The notes beneath the pieces were generated by a model that ran no database searches, was not told the origin of the DNA, and saw only the letters and a program-made list of their open reading frames with translations. Below, one piece after another: positions 7,207-8,044 of a DNA stretch of 8,044 nt (position 1 is the stretch's first letter; the number at the start of each line of letters is the position of its first letter). Both the position numbers and the translations under genes were made by a program. The stretch is from Mollicutes bacterium (lineage in GTDB: Bacteria; Bacillota_I; Bacilli_A; Izemoplasmatales; Izemoplasmataceae): the NCBI GenBank assembly GCA_003551405.1, contig PUMO01000131.1, positions 1-8,044 on the forward strand, read 5' to 3'.

Positions 7207-8044
7207 GACCTTTTTGATTGCAGGGTGGTCCTTCATCAATGTTTTGATGCCGTGCTCTTTGGAGAATGCAATTTTACATTGATCACCAGTAACACTGACA
7301 ACCACACCTTTACCGAAAACTTTGTGAAAGACCTTATCGCCTTGAACCAAGTCATTGGACTGGTTTGATGGTTGAGATGTGAATGATTTATGCATCTGTT
7401 TACGTTTCATGGCATCACGTTTATAGCGCGATTCATTTTGTTTCATTTTTGCGGCCAAGCCTTCATGAACAACATGCTTCGCATCAATATCACGCACAAA
7501 GGTGGAATCGGGATTGGCCACACGCTCACCATAATGGGTGCGCTCCTTGGCACTAGTGATAAAAAGGCGTTCCTTGGCCCGGGTAATGCCGACATACATC
7601 AACCGACGTTCCTCTTCAAGTTCCTTAGGGTCGCTTAAGGACCGATGGAGTGGGAAAAGGCCTTGTTCAGCCGCCACAAGAAACACAACCCTGAATTCCA
7701 GGCCTTTAGCAGAGTGCAAGGTCATCAGGGTGATGGATTCATCATCCGTCGTGTCATCTTCCTGACTCTTCAGTGCTATATCTTCTAAAACGTAGGTTAA
7801 AAGGGTGGCTTTATCATCAGACTCATAGACGGATTCACTTTCAGTGAGCATGGTCTTGAGTTCTTGGATGTTTTCAAAACGAACGTCGCCTTTTTCATCA
7901 TCTTCAAGGGCGGCTTTATAGCCGCTTTCCACCATTAAGTCATCAATCAATGTATTGAAATCCTGTTTTTCTAGCGCATTGATAAGTCCTTTAAGCATTG
8001 CTTTAAACGCCTTTAATTTGTTCAAGACATTTTTACCAAGCGGC
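7204..8044 (-). CDS. pcrA: ATP-dependent DNA helicase PcrA (UvrD/Rep family), C-terminal part, truncated by the window edge
   Basis: Superfamily 1A 3'-5' DNA helicase acting in repair, rolling-circle plasmid replication and removal of obstacles from DNA. Only the last 279 residues are visible; the frame is open to the right edge and the family is usually about 720-750 residues, so roughly 450 N-terminal residues, including Walker A and B, lie outside. Seen here: helicase motif V (TLHSAKGLEF, fragment residues about 108-117) and motif VI (EERRLMYVGITRA, 144-156), whose arginine contacts ATP. A Lys/Gln/Ser-rich linker (about 190-232) follows, then a C-terminal Tudor-like domain starting at GDKVFHKVFGKG (about 235-279), known in PcrA for RNA polymerase contact. 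A short acidic stretch (EDDTTDDES) precedes motif V. A TTG in the frame at 8025 is an internal leucine, not a start. It ends in TAG, 11 nt before ligA, matching the common Gram-positive pcrA-ligA pair. UvrD naming is the only alternative; the Tudor-like tail favours PcrA. Confidence 0.95.
   Translation of the reverse strand, partial: PLGKNVLNKLKAFKAMLKGLINALEKQDFNTLIDDLMVESGYKAALEDDEKGDVRFENIQELKTMLTESESVYESDDKATLLTYVLEDIALKSQEDDTTDDESITLMTLHSAKGLEFRVVFLVAAEQGLFPLHRSLSDPKELEEERRLMYVGITRAKERLFITSAKERTHYGERVANPDSTFVRDIDAKHVVHEGLAAKMKQNESRYKRDAMKRKQMHKSFTSQPSNQSNDLVQGDKVFHKVFGKGVVVSVTGDQCKIAFSKEHGIKTLMKDHPAIKKV

Overview
The window is a contiguous piece of a bacterial chromosome from a low-to-mid GC Gram-positive lineage (Bacillota or a related standard-code Mycoplasmatota-type lineage; genus not resolved). 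The evidence is the gene set itself: a PcrA-type helicase with the C-terminal Tudor-like domain, an NAD+-dependent ligase, a Firmicutes-type bifunctional HPr kinase/phosphorylase next to lgt, and strong AGGAGG-like ribosome binding sites. TGA serves as a stop codon (end of the small membrane protein gene) and tryptophans are read from TGG, so the code is not the mycoplasma code.

All six genes lie on the minus strand, so transcription runs from the right edge to the left edge: pcrA (3' part only, 8043-7204), ligA (7192-5210), uvrA (5197-2372), a small four-helix membrane protein (2379-1801), hprK (1796-846) and lgt (837 to the left edge, nearly complete but lacking its stop). The gaps are 11, 12, -8, 4 and 8 nt. 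Nothing resembling a promoter or terminator hairpin was seen in or around these junctions. This looks like one long co-transcribed unit, and there is no non-coding stretch over 12 nt.

Functionally the first half is DNA maintenance: PcrA unwinds and translocates on DNA, UvrA finds bulky damage, and LigA seals nicks after repair and replication. The second half is regulation and envelope: HprK sets the Ser-46 phosphorylation of HPr for carbon catabolite control, and Lgt lipidates prolipoproteins. Between them sits the only gene without a clear function, a membrane protein with a charged Asn/Gln-rich head. It occupies the place that the yvlD-type holin-4 family gene has upstream of hprK in Bacillus subtilis.

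The window is mostly a conventional housekeeping operon. No mobile element, CRISPR array, RNA gene or phage island was seen. The points worth a second look are the divergent membrane protein, an 18-bp tandem repeat in its linker, the merging of pcrA-ligA with uvrA-hprK-lgt in one unit, and the fusion of stop codon and Shine-Dalgarno at most junctions.
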